Assembly (NCBI GenBank): GCA_017458065.1
Contig: JAFTGD010000010.1
Location: forward strand, 108,183-172,182
Direction of reading: 5' to 3'
From: Oscillospiraceae bacterium
GTDB lineage: Bacteria; Bacillota; Clostridia; Oscillospirales; Oscillospiraceae
DNA: 64,000 nucleotides
Shown here piece after piece: positions 34,368 to 42,695 of this stretch. How positions within the stretch are numbered: the stretch's first letter is position 1; every line of letters starts with the position of its first letter. Below the pieces are notes generated by a model, which made no database searches, was not told the origin of the DNA, and saw only the letters and a program-made list of their open reading frames with translations. A program made the position numbers and the translations under genes.

Positions 34368-34994
34368 ATGAATCCGAAATTTCTTTCTCTTCCTGAAGAA
34401 AAACAGCAGGCAATACTGAATGCAGGCTACCATGTCTTCTCCCAGAATACATATAAGAAAAGTCCGATGAGTGAGATCGCAGAAGCGGCAGGCATCAGTA
34501 AGGCCCTCCTGTTTCACTATTTCCACAATAAAAAAGAGCTTTATCTTTTCCTCTGGGATACCTGCGCCAGGGTCACGGTTGAAGAGATGGAGAAAAGCGG
34601 CTGCTACGAGCAGACGGACCTTTTCGCCGGCATGAACTATGGCATGCAGGCGAAGATGCGGATTACCCGGAGGTATCCGGACATGGCGCTTTTTGCCGTG
34701 AAAGCCTTCTATGAAAAGGATCCGGAGGTATCCGGCGAGATCCAGAAAAGCATGGAAGGCTATCTTTCCGTCCACGCCAGGCGAAAGCTCCAGGAAGTCG
34801 ATCCCGATGACTTCATTCCTGGTATTGACCTGAACATGATGTATATGGAAATGTACTGGGCGTCTGAGGGGTATCTCTGGGAATTCCTTCAGCGCGGAAG
34901 CATGGACTTTGACGAAATGGAATGTGGTTTTCAGAAGCTCCTGGACTTCTGGAAGTCCGTCTACCTTAAGAAGCCTCAGGAGGAAGCACAATGA
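34368..34994 (+). CDS. TetR/AcrR family transcriptional regulator
   Basis: The 208-residue regulator has the N-terminal helix-turn-helix QAILNAGYHVFSQNTYKKSPMSEIAEAAGISKALLFHYF read across about 14-52, followed by KKELYLFLWD, as in the family. The C-terminal ligand domain has no recognisable subfamily. The last four bases overlap the start of the hydrolase gene (ATGA), so it leads a three-gene operon. A dyad operator directly upstream suggests that it represses itself and the two enzymes. Confidence 0.92.
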   Translation: MNPKFLSLPEEKQQAILNAGYHVFSQNTYKKSPMSEIAEAAGISKALLFHYFHNKKELYLFLWDTCARVTVEEMEKSGCYEQTDLFAGMNYGMQAKMRITRRYPDMALFAVKAFYEKDPEVSGEIQKSMEGYLSVHARRKLQEVDPDDFIPGIDLNMMYMEMYWASEGYLWEFLQRGSMDFDEMECGFQKLLDFWKSVYLKKPQEEAQ

Positions 34995-35812
34995 CGGAAA
35001 AGACTTATCCCGCTTCCTGCGGGACGATCCATTACTGGACAAACAAAATCCTGCCTGGCCAAAAGACACTGGTTCTCCTTCCTGGGCTTACGGCGGATCA
35101 TCATCTTTTCGATAAACAGATCGATGCCTTTGAGAACGAATTCAATCTCTTCACCTGGGATGCCCCTGGGCATGCTGCATCCCGCCCGTTTGAGCTGACC
35201 TTCTCCTTGGCGGATAAAGCAGACTGGCTGCATGACATTTTGGAAAAGGAAGACATCCATCAGCCGATCCTGGTCGGACAATCCATGGGCGGCTATGTCT
35301 CGCAGAGCTTTCTTCAGAAATATCCGGGAGAAGCTGCCGGCTTCGTTTCCATTGATTCTGCCCCGCTTAAGCGGTATTATGTTACAGCTGCTGAGATCTG
35401 GCTCCTGAAAAGAACTGAACCTATGTACCGTGCCTATCCATGGAAAAGTCTGAAGAAGGCCGGTGCGAAAGGCTGTTCTGAGACGGATTATGGCCGTTCC
35501 CTTATGAAAGATTTTATCGATTCATACACAAAGGATGAATACTGCAGACTTGCTGGCCATGGGTTCAAGATGCTGGCGGATGCGATGGAAGCGGGTCTTC
35601 CCTATTTAATCGATTGCCCTGCAATCCTGATCTGCGGTGAGAAGGATCGGGCCGGTTCAGCAAAAAGTTATAACCGCAGATGGGCAAAAACAGAAAAACT
35701 GCCGATCTTTTGGATTGAAGACGCGGGACACAACTCCAATACCGATAAACCCGAAGAGGTGAATCGGATCATTCGTGATTTTGTTCAGGAGCTCCCGGAG
35801 GTGTTGTCATGA
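34991..35812 (+). CDS. Alpha/beta hydrolase
   Basis: The 273-residue serine hydrolase has the nucleophile elbow GQSMGG (about 96-101), oxyanion segment LLPGLTADHHLF (about 28-39), acid residue in CGEKDRAG (about 216-223) and catalytic His in DAGHNSN (about 244-250). No signal peptide, so it is cytoplasmic. It overlaps both the TetR gene and the methyltransferase gene by four bases each. Substrate unknown; the regulator suggests a small-molecule inducer. Confidence 0.88.
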   Translation: MTEKTYPASCGTIHYWTNKILPGQKTLVLLPGLTADHHLFDKQIDAFENEFNLFTWDAPGHAASRPFELTFSLADKADWLHDILEKEDIHQPILVGQSMGGYVSQSFLQKYPGEAAGFVSIDSAPLKRYYVTAAEIWLLKRTEPMYRAYPWKSLKKAGAKGCSETDYGRSLMKDFIDSYTKDEYCRLAGHGFKMLADAMEAGLPYLIDCPAILICGEKDRAGSAKSYNRRWAKTEKLPIFWIEDAGHNSNTDKPEEVNRIIRDFVQELPEVLS

Positions 35813-36480
35813 ACAAAGAACTATTCAAGCAGGCGCTGATCAAGTTTTTTGCAGGATTGATCCTTGTCGGGCTCCTGCTGTTTCTCCCGGCATGGACGAT
35901 TCGGTATCCTCAAGGCTGGCTTCTGATCATCATCCTTTTTGTGCCGATGTTCATCGCCGGGATGATTATGATGAAAAAGAATCCGGAGCTTTTGAAAAAA
36001 CGGCTGCAGGCAAAAGAAGAGGAGTCCGAGCAGCGTACAGTAATCCTTCTATCCGGTATCATGTTTCTTGCTGCTTTCATTGCTGCCGGCCTTAGCTTCC
36101 GGTTTCATTTCCTGATGATGCCTTGGGCGGTCAGTATGATCGGTGCCATCTTGTTCCTGGCAGCTTATGCGCTTTACGCAGAGGTGCTGCGGGAGAACAC
36201 CTATCTTTCACGGACAATCGAAGTCCAGGAGGATCAGAAGGTGATTGATACGGAACTTTATGGGGTTGTCCGCCACCCCATGTACATGGCGACGGTACTG
36301 TTGTTCCTTTCCATGCCTTTGGTCCTGGGTTCGGTGATTACATTTGTGATCATGCTTGCCTATATTCCTATCATTGTGAAGCGGATTCGGAACGAGGAAG
36401 AGGTTCTCACTGAAAGACTTCCTGGATATGCGGACTATAAGGAAAAAGTGAAATACAGATTGATCCCTTTTATCTGGTGA
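35809..36480 (+). CDS. Isoprenylcysteine carboxyl methyltransferase (ICMT) family membrane protein
   Basis: The 223-residue protein has about five hydrophobic segments. The C-terminal half carries the family signature with VVRHPMYMA (about 150-158) and a later RIRNEEEVL segment, which form the SAM pocket in ICMT and phospholipid methyltransferases. Bacterial members have no prenylated-protein partner known here, so the substrate is open. It is the last gene of the TetR-hydrolase-ICMT operon and is coupled by a four-base overlap. Confidence 0.85.
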   Translation: MNKELFKQALIKFFAGLILVGLLLFLPAWTIRYPQGWLLIIILFVPMFIAGMIMMKKNPELLKKRLQAKEEESEQRTVILLSGIMFLAAFIAAGLSFRFHFLMMPWAVSMIGAILFLAAYALYAEVLRENTYLSRTIEVQEDQKVIDTELYGVVRHPMYMATVLLFLSMPLVLGSVITFVIMLAYIPIIVKRIRNEEEVLTERLPGYADYKEKVKYRLIPFIW

Positions 36481-36504
36481 GAGGGTTTCAAAATCCAATC
36501 CGGA

Positions 36505-36546
36505 GTCAGACATCAGTTTTTACCGTTGTCTGACCCAGTTTTTTCT
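36505..36546 (+). terminator. Terminator of the TetR operon
   Basis: Stem GTCAGACA/TGTCTGAC, then CCAGTTTTTTCT. Confidence 0.85.
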
Positions 36547-36722
36547 TTCTCGAGAGTTTTGCCGCATGGCATAATCAGCTTTTTGTAAAAACGCACAGCC
36601 GCACAAAGCGCGATCTTAAAGGGTTGGGATAGTCCCTCATGTTTTCAGATTTGCTGCGCCTGTTATTGTCTGTAGCCTTGGGCTGCCTTAGGACAAGAAT
36701 GCGTGAACTTTTGTTGAACACC

Positions 36723-36752
36723 TTGATTATCCACACCTAATTGTGGTATCTT
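36723..36752 (+). promoter_or_regulatory. Probable promoter and dyad of the UPF0175/DUF3368 pair
   Basis: TTGATT (36723-36728), an 18-base spacer and TATCTT (36747-36752). A dyad CCACA-N6-TGTGG (36731-36746) fills the spacer and could be where the antitoxin binds. Confidence 0.5.
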
Positions 36753-36791
36753 ATATGTGCAAGCATAAGGTGTCATGAGAGGAGGATCATT

Positions 36792-37046
36792 ATGTGTCAG
36801 GTATTGGTTGATATCCCCAATGAAGTGCTGTATGACACGCACATGACCACCACAGATGCCGCGACCTTTGTGAAACAGATGGTCGCTCTTGGATACTATA
36901 CACATAACAATGTGTCTATCGGCTATTGTGCGAAAATAGCTGGGATGACCGAAGAGGAGTTTGTTTCCTTCTTGGGCCAGAATAAGGTGAGTATCTTCCA
37001 GTTTGAAAGCGAAGAAGAACTGGCGCGGGATTTCGCCAATGCGTAA
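36792..37046 (+). CDS. UPF0175 family antitoxin
   Basis: The 84-residue protein begins [20 protein letters not shown], with a small ribbon/helix start and then a helix-turn-helix-like segment [38 protein letters not shown] (about 32-69 in parts), as in UPF0175. Such proteins are found directly upstream of DUF3368 genes and act as their antitoxins. GGAGG lies six bases before the ATG. The toxin gene overlaps its 3' end by eight bases. Confidence 0.85.
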   Translation: MCQVLVDIPNEVLYDTHMTTTDAATFVKQMVALGYYTHNNVSIGYCAKIAGMTEEEFVSFLGQNKVSIFQFESEEELARDFANA

Positions 37047-37521
37047 AGTCATTGTCAATTCCACTCCGCTGATTGCGCTGTGCAAGATCGACCGCCTTGA
37101 ACTGCTCAAAGAGCTCTATGGGGAAATTACGATCCCCGAAGCTGTTTTTCATGAGGTCACAGCCAAAAATGACGGTGTAAAGCGGAAGCTGCTCGAAAGT
37201 GGAGCCTGGGTTCATATCCAGCACATCTCAGACACCGGTGACAAGCGTATGTATAAGGCCAAGCTCCATGACGACGAAGTAGAAGTTATGATCTTGGCTC
37301 AGGAAATCAAGGCAGATCTTGTCATCATCGACGATAACGCAGCGAGAAAGACCGCTATTTATCTTGGCTTGCCCTTAACCGGAACCATTGGCGTTTTGCT
37401 TAGGGCAAAACAAAAGGGGCTGATTCCCAAGGTTATGCCTCTTGTTGAAAATCTTGAGCAAAACGGTCTGTATGTCAGCCCTCAGTTGAAAGCATGGGTA
37501 CGCAGCCAGGCTCACGAATAG
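37039..37521 (+). CDS. DUF3368 family PIN-like toxin
   Basis: The 160-residue protein begins [23 protein letters not shown], the DUF3368 form of the PIN-domain start. Further acidic positions follow in [29 protein letters not shown] (about 79-107), matching the metal-binding pocket of PIN ribonucleases. The first catalytic acidic residue usual in PIN domains is replaced by Asn/Ser here, as is common in this family. It overlaps the antitoxin gene. Function as an RNase toxin is inferred from family and pairing. Confidence 0.85.
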   Translation: MRKVIVNSTPLIALCKIDRLELLKELYGEITIPEAVFHEVTAKNDGVKRKLLESGAWVHIQHISDTGDKRMYKAKLHDDEVEVMILAQEIKADLVIIDDNAARKTAIYLGLPLTGTIGVLLRAKQKGLIPKVMPLVENLEQNGLYVSPQLKAWVRSQAHE

Positions 37522-37903
37522 CCACTTCACGCCAGCCAAACCTATTAGGCTGGCATTTCTATAACCATGAACTAAACAATCTTATATTGGCATGACGCCA
37601 GTTGCTTAACTGCGGCTGGCTTTTCTATGCTCAAATTCATCTCTTCGGTGCGGTGAGAGAAATCTATCAGGAAGGTAGTTTAATATTTACTGCTCCGCGC
37701 TCCGAAGTCTTTCTACTACGCTTTGTTTTGTCGCACTTCTATAGAACAACGCCGGAATCAACCAGCCGAGCAGCGCAAACATGGGAATGGCATAAATACA
37801 GTAAATTAAATGTTTCGATGAAGAGAATCTTTACAATGAAAGCGAACCCCGGAATCAATTCGTTTCAAAAGATCGCGAATAACACGAAAGGACGATTTTC
37901 GTA

Positions 37904-38017
37904 ATGGGTCAATTCATTCAAGATCAAATCCTCGGCATGAAGTGGCTCAACGCACTCATTGGCAGGGCGCTGAACGCATTCGGCCTTGACCTCGCCTCAC
38001 GCTGGGGCGGGTACTGA
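37904..38017 (+). pseudogene. Truncated DUF318-type permease (N-terminal 37 codons only)
   Basis: The fragment begins MGQFIQDQILGMKWLNALIG and runs to DLASRWGGY before a stop. This matches, from memory of the family, the conserved cytoplasmic N-terminus of DUF318/YraQ-type permeases, whose next residues would enter the first membrane helix. Everything after Gly-Gly is lost. It therefore marks a deletion or element junction near 38012. Confidence 0.6.
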
Positions 38018-38166
38018 AAGCAAAAGAAGTATCAAAATATCTTTAAGGCAACATCTTTATCTATATTCATTATAAATCTGCTGATACTATGTCGAGAAAT
38101 GCTGTGGAGAACTATGCGCTTTACAGCTTGGCACTTTGTGGCTGAAATGCAAAAAGCCCGGGATCC

Positions 38167-38194
38167 TTGACTTTTTCAGAGATTTTGATATGCT
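38167..38194 (+). promoter_or_regulatory. Probable promoter of the HAD phosphatase gene
   Basis: TTGACT (38167-38172), a 16-base spacer and TATGCT (38189-38194). Confidence 0.5.
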
Positions 38195-38231
38195 TAGGTA
38201 AATCTTCGAAAAAATAATCAGGGGGCGAAAC

Positions 38232-39047
38232 ATGTACAGAGTTGTTGCGACAGACCTTGACGGGACTCTGCTCAGAGCGGACAAGACAATATCGGAAGAA
38301 ACGATCGCCGAGCTTGAGCGGATCACGGCGAAAGGCGTCTTTTTCATCCCTTCCACCGGAAGGACCCATCGGGAGCTGCCCGATGTGCTGAAAAACCTGC
38401 CTTTTTTGCGTTACGCCCTCTGCTGCAACGGCGGAGCGGTATACGATTTCCGGGAAGAACGCTATATCTATGAGGAAGTCATTCCCTATGATCTGTCGCT
38501 GGCTCTCCTGGAGCACACCAAAGGCCTGCCGGTCTATGAATCGGTTGTGATCAACGGCGAGAGAATCTGTAAAGGCGACGACGAGGGAAACATCTGCGAA
38601 TACATTCAAAACAGAGCGGTCAAAGGGATCCTTTTCAACTTTACCGGCGCTTACGATGTCAAGGCAGCCTTCGCTGAGAAAAGAATGGGCGCGCAGAAGT
38701 TCCTGCTGTATCTGGACGACAGGGCCGACAAGGAAACGGTCATAAATGATTTGAGAGAGCATTTTCCGCAGCTGGCGGTCTCATCCTCCGGGCCGATCTA
38801 TATCGAAGTCAACGTGAAGGGCGTCGACAAGGGCAAAGCCCTTGCCAATTTCTGCAGGATGCAGAATATTCCGATTGAAGAGTCGATCGCCTTCGGCGAC
38901 GCCGAGAACGACGTGACGATGCTGGATGCGGCAGGCCTGGCAGTCGTCATGGAAAACGGGACGGAAGAAACCAAAAAGCACGCCGACATGATCTGTCCCT
39001 CCAACGATAACGACGGCGTACGGATTGCTTTGCAAAAACTGATCTGA
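38232..39047 (+). CDS. Cof-type HAD-IIB family phosphatase
   Basis: The 271-residue hydrolase has motif I VATDLDGTLL (about 5-14, both catalytic Asp present), motif II STGRTH (about 40-45), and motif III/IV FGDAENDVTML (about 219-229). The cap between motifs II and III is of the IIB type. Such enzymes dephosphorylate sugar phosphates or flavin/pyridoxal phosphates; the substrate is not predictable. GGGGG lies upstream of the ATG. It sits just outside the accessory island and returns to GC-rich codon use. Confidence 0.92.
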   Translation: MYRVVATDLDGTLLRADKTISEETIAELERITAKGVFFIPSTGRTHRELPDVLKNLPFLRYALCCNGGAVYDFREERYIYEEVIPYDLSLALLEHTKGLPVYESVVINGERICKGDDEGNICEYIQNRAVKGILFNFTGAYDVKAAFAEKRMGAQKFLLYLDDRADKETVINDLREHFPQLAVSSSGPIYIEVNVKGVDKGKALANFCRMQNIPIEESIAFGDAENDVTMLDAAGLAVVMENGTEETKKHADMICPSNDNDGVRIALQKLI

Positions 39048-39075
39048 CCGAGGAGCAAAAAGAGCAGCTCCGGAA

Positions 39076-39118
39076 CAAACGGGCAGCCCGAAATGAGGCT
39101 GCCCGTTTGTTCTGTTTC
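39076..39118. terminator. Terminator between the HAD gene and the 562-residue lipoprotein
   Basis: A perfect 13-bp stem (39076-39088 with 39097-39109) between convergent genes, with T-rich sequence on the plus side. Confidence 0.85.
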
Positions 39119-39128
39119 CCGTTATTGC

Positions 39129-40808
39129 TCAGTAGATCTTTGTCAGAGGCGGGACATAGATACTGCTTTCCATCTGTTCCACGCGGGTTCGGAACTCCTC
39201 GTCCGAGATCGCGATGCTCTTCTCGCTGGGGAGGGTCTCGCTGTGTCCCTGCTGATAATAGCAGCCGGTGTAATACTCGCCCGAGGCATTCTGATCCGCG
39301 TTGGTGAAGACCATCTCTGTCTCCTCGAGAGTGCTGCCGTTCAGACGGTGCACCGTGAAATACGAATAGGAAGCGCCGCTGGAGCCTTCGGAGAGGATGG
39401 TGCTGTCGGTGCGGACATAGTAGCGCAGCCTCGCGCGGGAGGTCGCGATGTTCACGGGCATCCCGTTCACCAGCGTATAGAGGTCATAGGCCATCTGCTC
39501 AGAGAAATTATCGGTCCCCATCCCTTCGATGATGAGCTCCGGGATGCCGTTCTTGTCCAGATCCTTCAGGGCATAGCCCACGCCGCCGGAGTAGGAGATC
39601 ATCTCGGAGATCTCATGGTTCCAGGCGTATTCCATGCTCCCGCTGTTCCCGCTGGAATAGGCGACCCGGTACTTCTCGATCACGCCGCTGTAGGCGGAGA
39701 TAAAGTCCCCGACATAGAGATAGGCGGGTTCCGTGACGGCGGAGTTCCCCTGCCCGTCGAATCTGGCCTGTACGCCCCAACCGTTCATTGAGAGGGGGAC
39801 GTTGCTCACGGCGATCGTGTCGCCCTCCAGCGCTTCCAGCGCGAGACCGGGGTTTGCCGCCATGGTCTCTTCCAGGCTGTACACGAAGCCGTCCGGACTC
39901 ACCATCTGCCAGGTCAGGCTGAGGGCGTTATCCGCATGGGCGATGAACCAGGTCTTCCCTCCGATTGCCAGCGCCTCGCTGGAGGGGTTCTTGGTGATGA
40001 CTACCTGCGGACCTGTCGGTTCCTCCGCAGGAATCGCCGGCTCGTCCATCCAGCTTCCGGACTCGACGTCTTCTTCATAGGGGATCTCCTCCTGCGTCCA
40101 GGCAAGCTGCAGGGTGGATCTTTCCAGCCCGCCGAAGCGCCGCTCCACGGCGATGTCGTAATCCTGCTCGGTGATGCTGTTGCCCTGTGCGTCCCGACAC
40201 ACGACACTCTCGGTCCCCTGCTCGTCCCAGTCCATGTTCTTGGACGCGATGAGCTCCCATTCCGCCGCGCCGTCCTTCAGGCAGAGCGCGTACCAAGCGT
40301 AATACTGGTGGGCGTACCCGGACCGGGTGACGCCTTCGCAGGCGTAGTAGTAACGGTTGTTCGCCCGGTCATAATAACAGGGCAGCGAATCCCGCACGAT
40401 CTCGGGCCAGTCGTCCTGTCCCTCGATCTCCGCATAGGCATGATAACAGTTTTCGATCCCAGAGCCGTCGGCGCGGACTTCATAAAAGTTGGCATAGGTG
40501 AAGACGCCGGTGCCCTGGGTGGACGCCGCGATGACCTCCAGCCGGCCGTTGTGGTCCAGATCGGTAAAGGTGTAAAACCACGGGGACTCATAGGCCTCGG
40601 TAAAAGCCCAGAGAGCCCGGTTGTCCTCGAGCAGCTGCTTCTGCATGTCCTCCGGCATCGAAGGCGCCGTGCCCGGCATTGTCGCTGTCAGGTCCGTCCC
40701 CGGCGTCGGTGCGGGTCCCTTCGCGTCCTCGATGACGACGGCGCTCCCGCCGCAAGCGCAGAGAGACAGCGCCGTCAGCACGCAGAGCAGCACAGCGAGC
40801 TTTTTCAT
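39129..40808 (-). CDS. Large lipoprotein with two EF-hand-like acidic loops
   Basis: This 559-residue secreted lipoprotein has signal MKKLAVLLCVLTALSLCACGG with lipobox SLCAC. Two segments look like calcium loops or VCBS-type repeats: DLDHNGRLEVI (about 83) and DLDKNGIPELII (about 410). Each is followed by aromatic-rich beta strands (FYEVRADGSG; YDLYTLVNG), so the protein probably has two related domains joined by a middle Ig-like region (about 265-355). Function unknown; an outside structural or binding role is likely. The ATG at 40808 is favoured, with AAGGAG ten bases upstream. Monocistronic between two terminators. Confidence 0.75.
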   Translation of the reverse strand: MKKLAVLLCVLTALSLCACGGSAVVIEDAKGPAPTPGTDLTATMPGTAPSMPEDMQKQLLEDNRALWAFTEAYESPWFYTFTDLDHNGRLEVIAASTQGTGVFTYANFYEVRADGSGIENCYHAYAEIEGQDDWPEIVRDSLPCYYDRANNRYYYACEGVTRSGYAHQYYAWYALCLKDGAAEWELIASKNMDWDEQGTESVVCRDAQGNSITEQDYDIAVERRFGGLERSTLQLAWTQEEIPYEEDVESGSWMDEPAIPAEEPTGPQVVITKNPSSEALAIGGKTWFIAHADNALSLTWQMVSPDGFVYSLEETMAANPGLALEALEGDTIAVSNVPLSMNGWGVQARFDGQGNSAVTEPAYLYVGDFISAYSGVIEKYRVAYSSGNSGSMEYAWNHEISEMISYSGGVGYALKDLDKNGIPELIIEGMGTDNFSEQMAYDLYTLVNGMPVNIATSRARLRYYVRTDSTILSEGSSGASYSYFTVHRLNGSTLEETEMVFTNADQNASGEYYTGCYYQQGHSETLPSEKSIAISDEEFRTRVEQMESSIYVPPLTKIY

Positions 40809-40869
40809 CCGCTTCACACTCCTTTGCTTCTCTTCCCCGTCATTGTATCACAGTGTCCCGGAGACGGCA

Positions 40870-40886
40870 TCTTAAAGATTCTGAAT
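40870..40886. repeat. 17-bp intergenic repeat, copy 1
   Basis: TCTTAAAGATTCTGAAT, identical to 47876-47892. Here it lies next to the -35 region of the lipoprotein gene promoter (TACAAT at 40842-40847 on the minus strand). Confidence 0.6.
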
Positions 40887-40892
40887 TTCAGA

Positions 40893-40944
40893 TAAAAAAC
40901 CCTCCCGAAGCAGAGCAGCAGGAGTTGTTGTCCGCTTCGGGAGG
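40893..40944 (-). terminator. Terminator of the peptidase / pot operon
   Basis: An 11-bp stem CCTCCCGAAGC/GCTTCGGGAGG with a 22-base loop. On the minus strand GTTTTTTATC follows. Confidence 0.88.
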
Positions 40945-40981
40945 ATTCATATTTCTGTGACAGCCGGTTCGAAATCCGGTA

Positions 40982-41602
40982 TCAAATGACATACTCGACC
41001 GTGTTCTCTTCGGTCAGCATGGTGCGGCTGTTGAAGATCAGGACCGCTTCCCGCGTCTCGTAAGGGCCGAAGGAATAGGGCTTGATCTCCTTCTGTTCAA
41101 AGAGATCCGCCGGGATGATGCGGTTGTATTTCAGCTCCGGGTCGCTCACGGTCTGCACGTTCTCCACGGGAAAGGGGTCCGGGATCAGGTAGGGATCAAA
41201 GGCATAGATCATGTCGTCCTGGACGCCGGTGATCAGGATATAGTGCCAGCATTCCAAATCCACCCGGACCACCGCAACGCCGCCGCGCGCCAGCGCGCTG
41301 CGAAGCTGGCCCTGCTGGCTCCAGTTCACCGCCTCGCCGGTGATGTAGCTGCTCTGGATCTCCAGCTGGCCGGTCTTGCCAAAGCCCTCCAGCCAGTTGG
41401 AGAGGAACATCATTGCCGCGTGCGAGGTCCCGTTCTTTCCGGCTCTCCCGTCGGAGCCGTAGCAGTCCAGACTGTACAGCATGATATTCCGGACGAGCTC
41501 CGGTGGCAGTTCTTCCCGTTCAAACAGACAGCTCAGGGCGTTCAGGAGGGAGGTCGGACCGCAGTCGTATTCCGTGATCTGGTATCTCAGAGGTATTTTC
41601 AT
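40982..41602 (-). CDS. C39-like cysteine peptidase family protein
   Basis: The 206-residue protein begins MKIPLRYQITEYDCGPTSLLNAL. The Gln (YQ) and catalytic Cys (DCGPTSL) are followed by His in ECWHYILITG (about 118-127) and Asp/Asn in YAFDPYL, the order of the papain-like C39 fold. It has no signal peptide or transporter domain, so it is probably cytoplasmic. It may act on an internal peptide or bond rather than on an exported bacteriocin leader. It starts 34 bases after potD on the same strand, with GGGAGG upstream, so it may be the fifth gene of the pot operon. Confidence 0.78.
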   Translation of the reverse strand: MKIPLRYQITEYDCGPTSLLNALSCLFEREELPPELVRNIMLYSLDCYGSDGRAGKNGTSHAAMMFLSNWLEGFGKTGQLEIQSSYITGEAVNWSQQGQLRSALARGGVAVVRVDLECWHYILITGVQDDMIYAFDPYLIPDPFPVENVQTVSDPELKYNRIIPADLFEQKEIKPYSFGPYETREAVLIFNSRTMLTEENTVEYVI

Positions 41603-41636
41603 GCTTTTCGTCCTCCCTTCCCGAAGTCACAGGGTT

Positions 41637-42695
41637 TTATGCGCCGCAGAGGTTCCGGAACTCAATCCAGATCTCTTCCTGCTTGGCTGCGGCTTCCTCG
41701 CCGATGTTGCCGATCATCTCCATGTCCTCGGCCTTGAACTCGGTCGGCAGGACCAGGAACTCCCGGTACTCCTCATTGATCAGATCATCCGCCGGCTTGG
41801 TGGTGCAGTAGTAGCCCAGATATTCAAAGCATCTGGCGCTGATCTCGGGACGGAGAATGAAGTCGATGAACTGGTGCGCAGCGTCCGCGTTGGGTGCGGC
41901 GGAGGGGATGAACATGCCCATGATGCCAAAGCCGATGCCCTCTTTGGGATACTCGACCGCCAGCTCGGGGTTGGCGAGCTTCGCCATCGTCACCTGGGAG
42001 GTGTACATGACGGCCGCCGAGACCTCGCCGGAGATCAGGTCGTCCTGCAGGTTATCGTCCTTGATGAGGCGGATGTTGGGAGCCAGCTTGTAGAGCAGCT
42101 GCGCCGCCTCTTCCAGCTCGTCAAGATCATTGGTGTTGTAGCTGTAGCCCAGGACCTTCAGCGCCATGCCGATGATGACGCGGTAATTTGCGATCACCGC
42201 CAGGTTGTCCTCGAATTCCTCATTCCAGAGGTCTTCGTAGCCCGTAACCTCGGTCTCGACATAAGAGGGGTCATAGACGATGGTCTGCACGCCCGCGCCG
42301 TAGGGTGCGGTGTACTCGTCGGTGGGATCGTAGAACTGGCCCTGATAGATGGGGTTGATGTTCCCGAAGTTCGGGATCTTGCTCAGATCCAGCTTCTGCG
42401 CCAGGCCCTCAGCGATGACGGTCTCAATGATGTAGTCGTCCGCAATCACCAGGTCGTAGTCGCCGCCCTTGGTGGATTCGAGCTTGGCCAGCATGGTCTC
42501 GTCATAGTCAAAGTTTGTGTAGTTGATGGTGATGCCCGTCTCCGCCTCAAACTCCGCCAGCACATCCGGATCGAACATCTCGGCCCAGGTGTAGAGGTTG
42601 AGGGTGTTGTCCGCAGACGCGCTGACGGCTCCGAAGCCGGCAAACAGCGAGATGCAGAGCGTCAGCACAAGAATCTGTGCAAGTACTTTTTTCAT
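41637..42695 (-). CDS. potD: Spermidine/putrescine ABC transporter substrate-binding protein
   Basis: The 352-residue type II binding protein has LNLYTWAEMFDPDVLAEFEAETGI (about 31-54), the family opening around the ligand-contacting Trp, and YDLVIADDYIIE (about 80-91). The N-terminal signal ends FGAVSASADN and looks like a signal-peptidase I site. There is no lipobox cysteine after the hydrophobic core, which is unexpected for a binding protein in a single-membrane cell. It is the last transporter gene of potA-potB-potC-potD and overlaps potC by four bases. Confidence 0.92.
   Translation of the reverse strand: MKKVLAQILVLTLCISLFAGFGAVSASADNTLNLYTWAEMFDPDVLAEFEAETGITINYTNFDYDETMLAKLESTKGGDYDLVIADDYIIETVIAEGLAQKLDLSKIPNFGNINPIYQGQFYDPTDEYTAPYGAGVQTIVYDPSYVETEVTGYEDLWNEEFEDNLAVIANYRVIIGMALKVLGYSYNTNDLDELEEAAQLLYKLAPNIRLIKDDNLQDDLISGEVSAAVMYTSQVTMAKLANPELAVEYPKEGIGFGIMGMFIPSAAPNADAAHQFIDFILRPEISARCFEYLGYYCTTKPADDLINEEYREFLVLPTEFKAEDMEMIGNIGEEAAAKQEEIWIEFRNLCGA

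Larger units (their letters stand above)
37522..38231. other. Right edge of the accessory island with gene relics
   Basis: This 710-base stretch holds two terminator-like hairpins (GCCAGCC/GGCTGGC at 37531-37554 and one at about 37595-37624) and about 280 bases without a clear gene. A truncated permease start follows at 37904-38017, then an A/T-rich spacer with the HAD promoter. An open frame at 37602-37904 has no ribosome site and no family resemblance, so I read it as decayed DNA. Confidence 0.55.

Noticed and set aside
37602-37904. 100-codon open frame in the island edge
   Set aside because: No ribosome site, irregular composition and no recognisable domain; it overlaps a terminator-like hairpin and joins a truncated gene.
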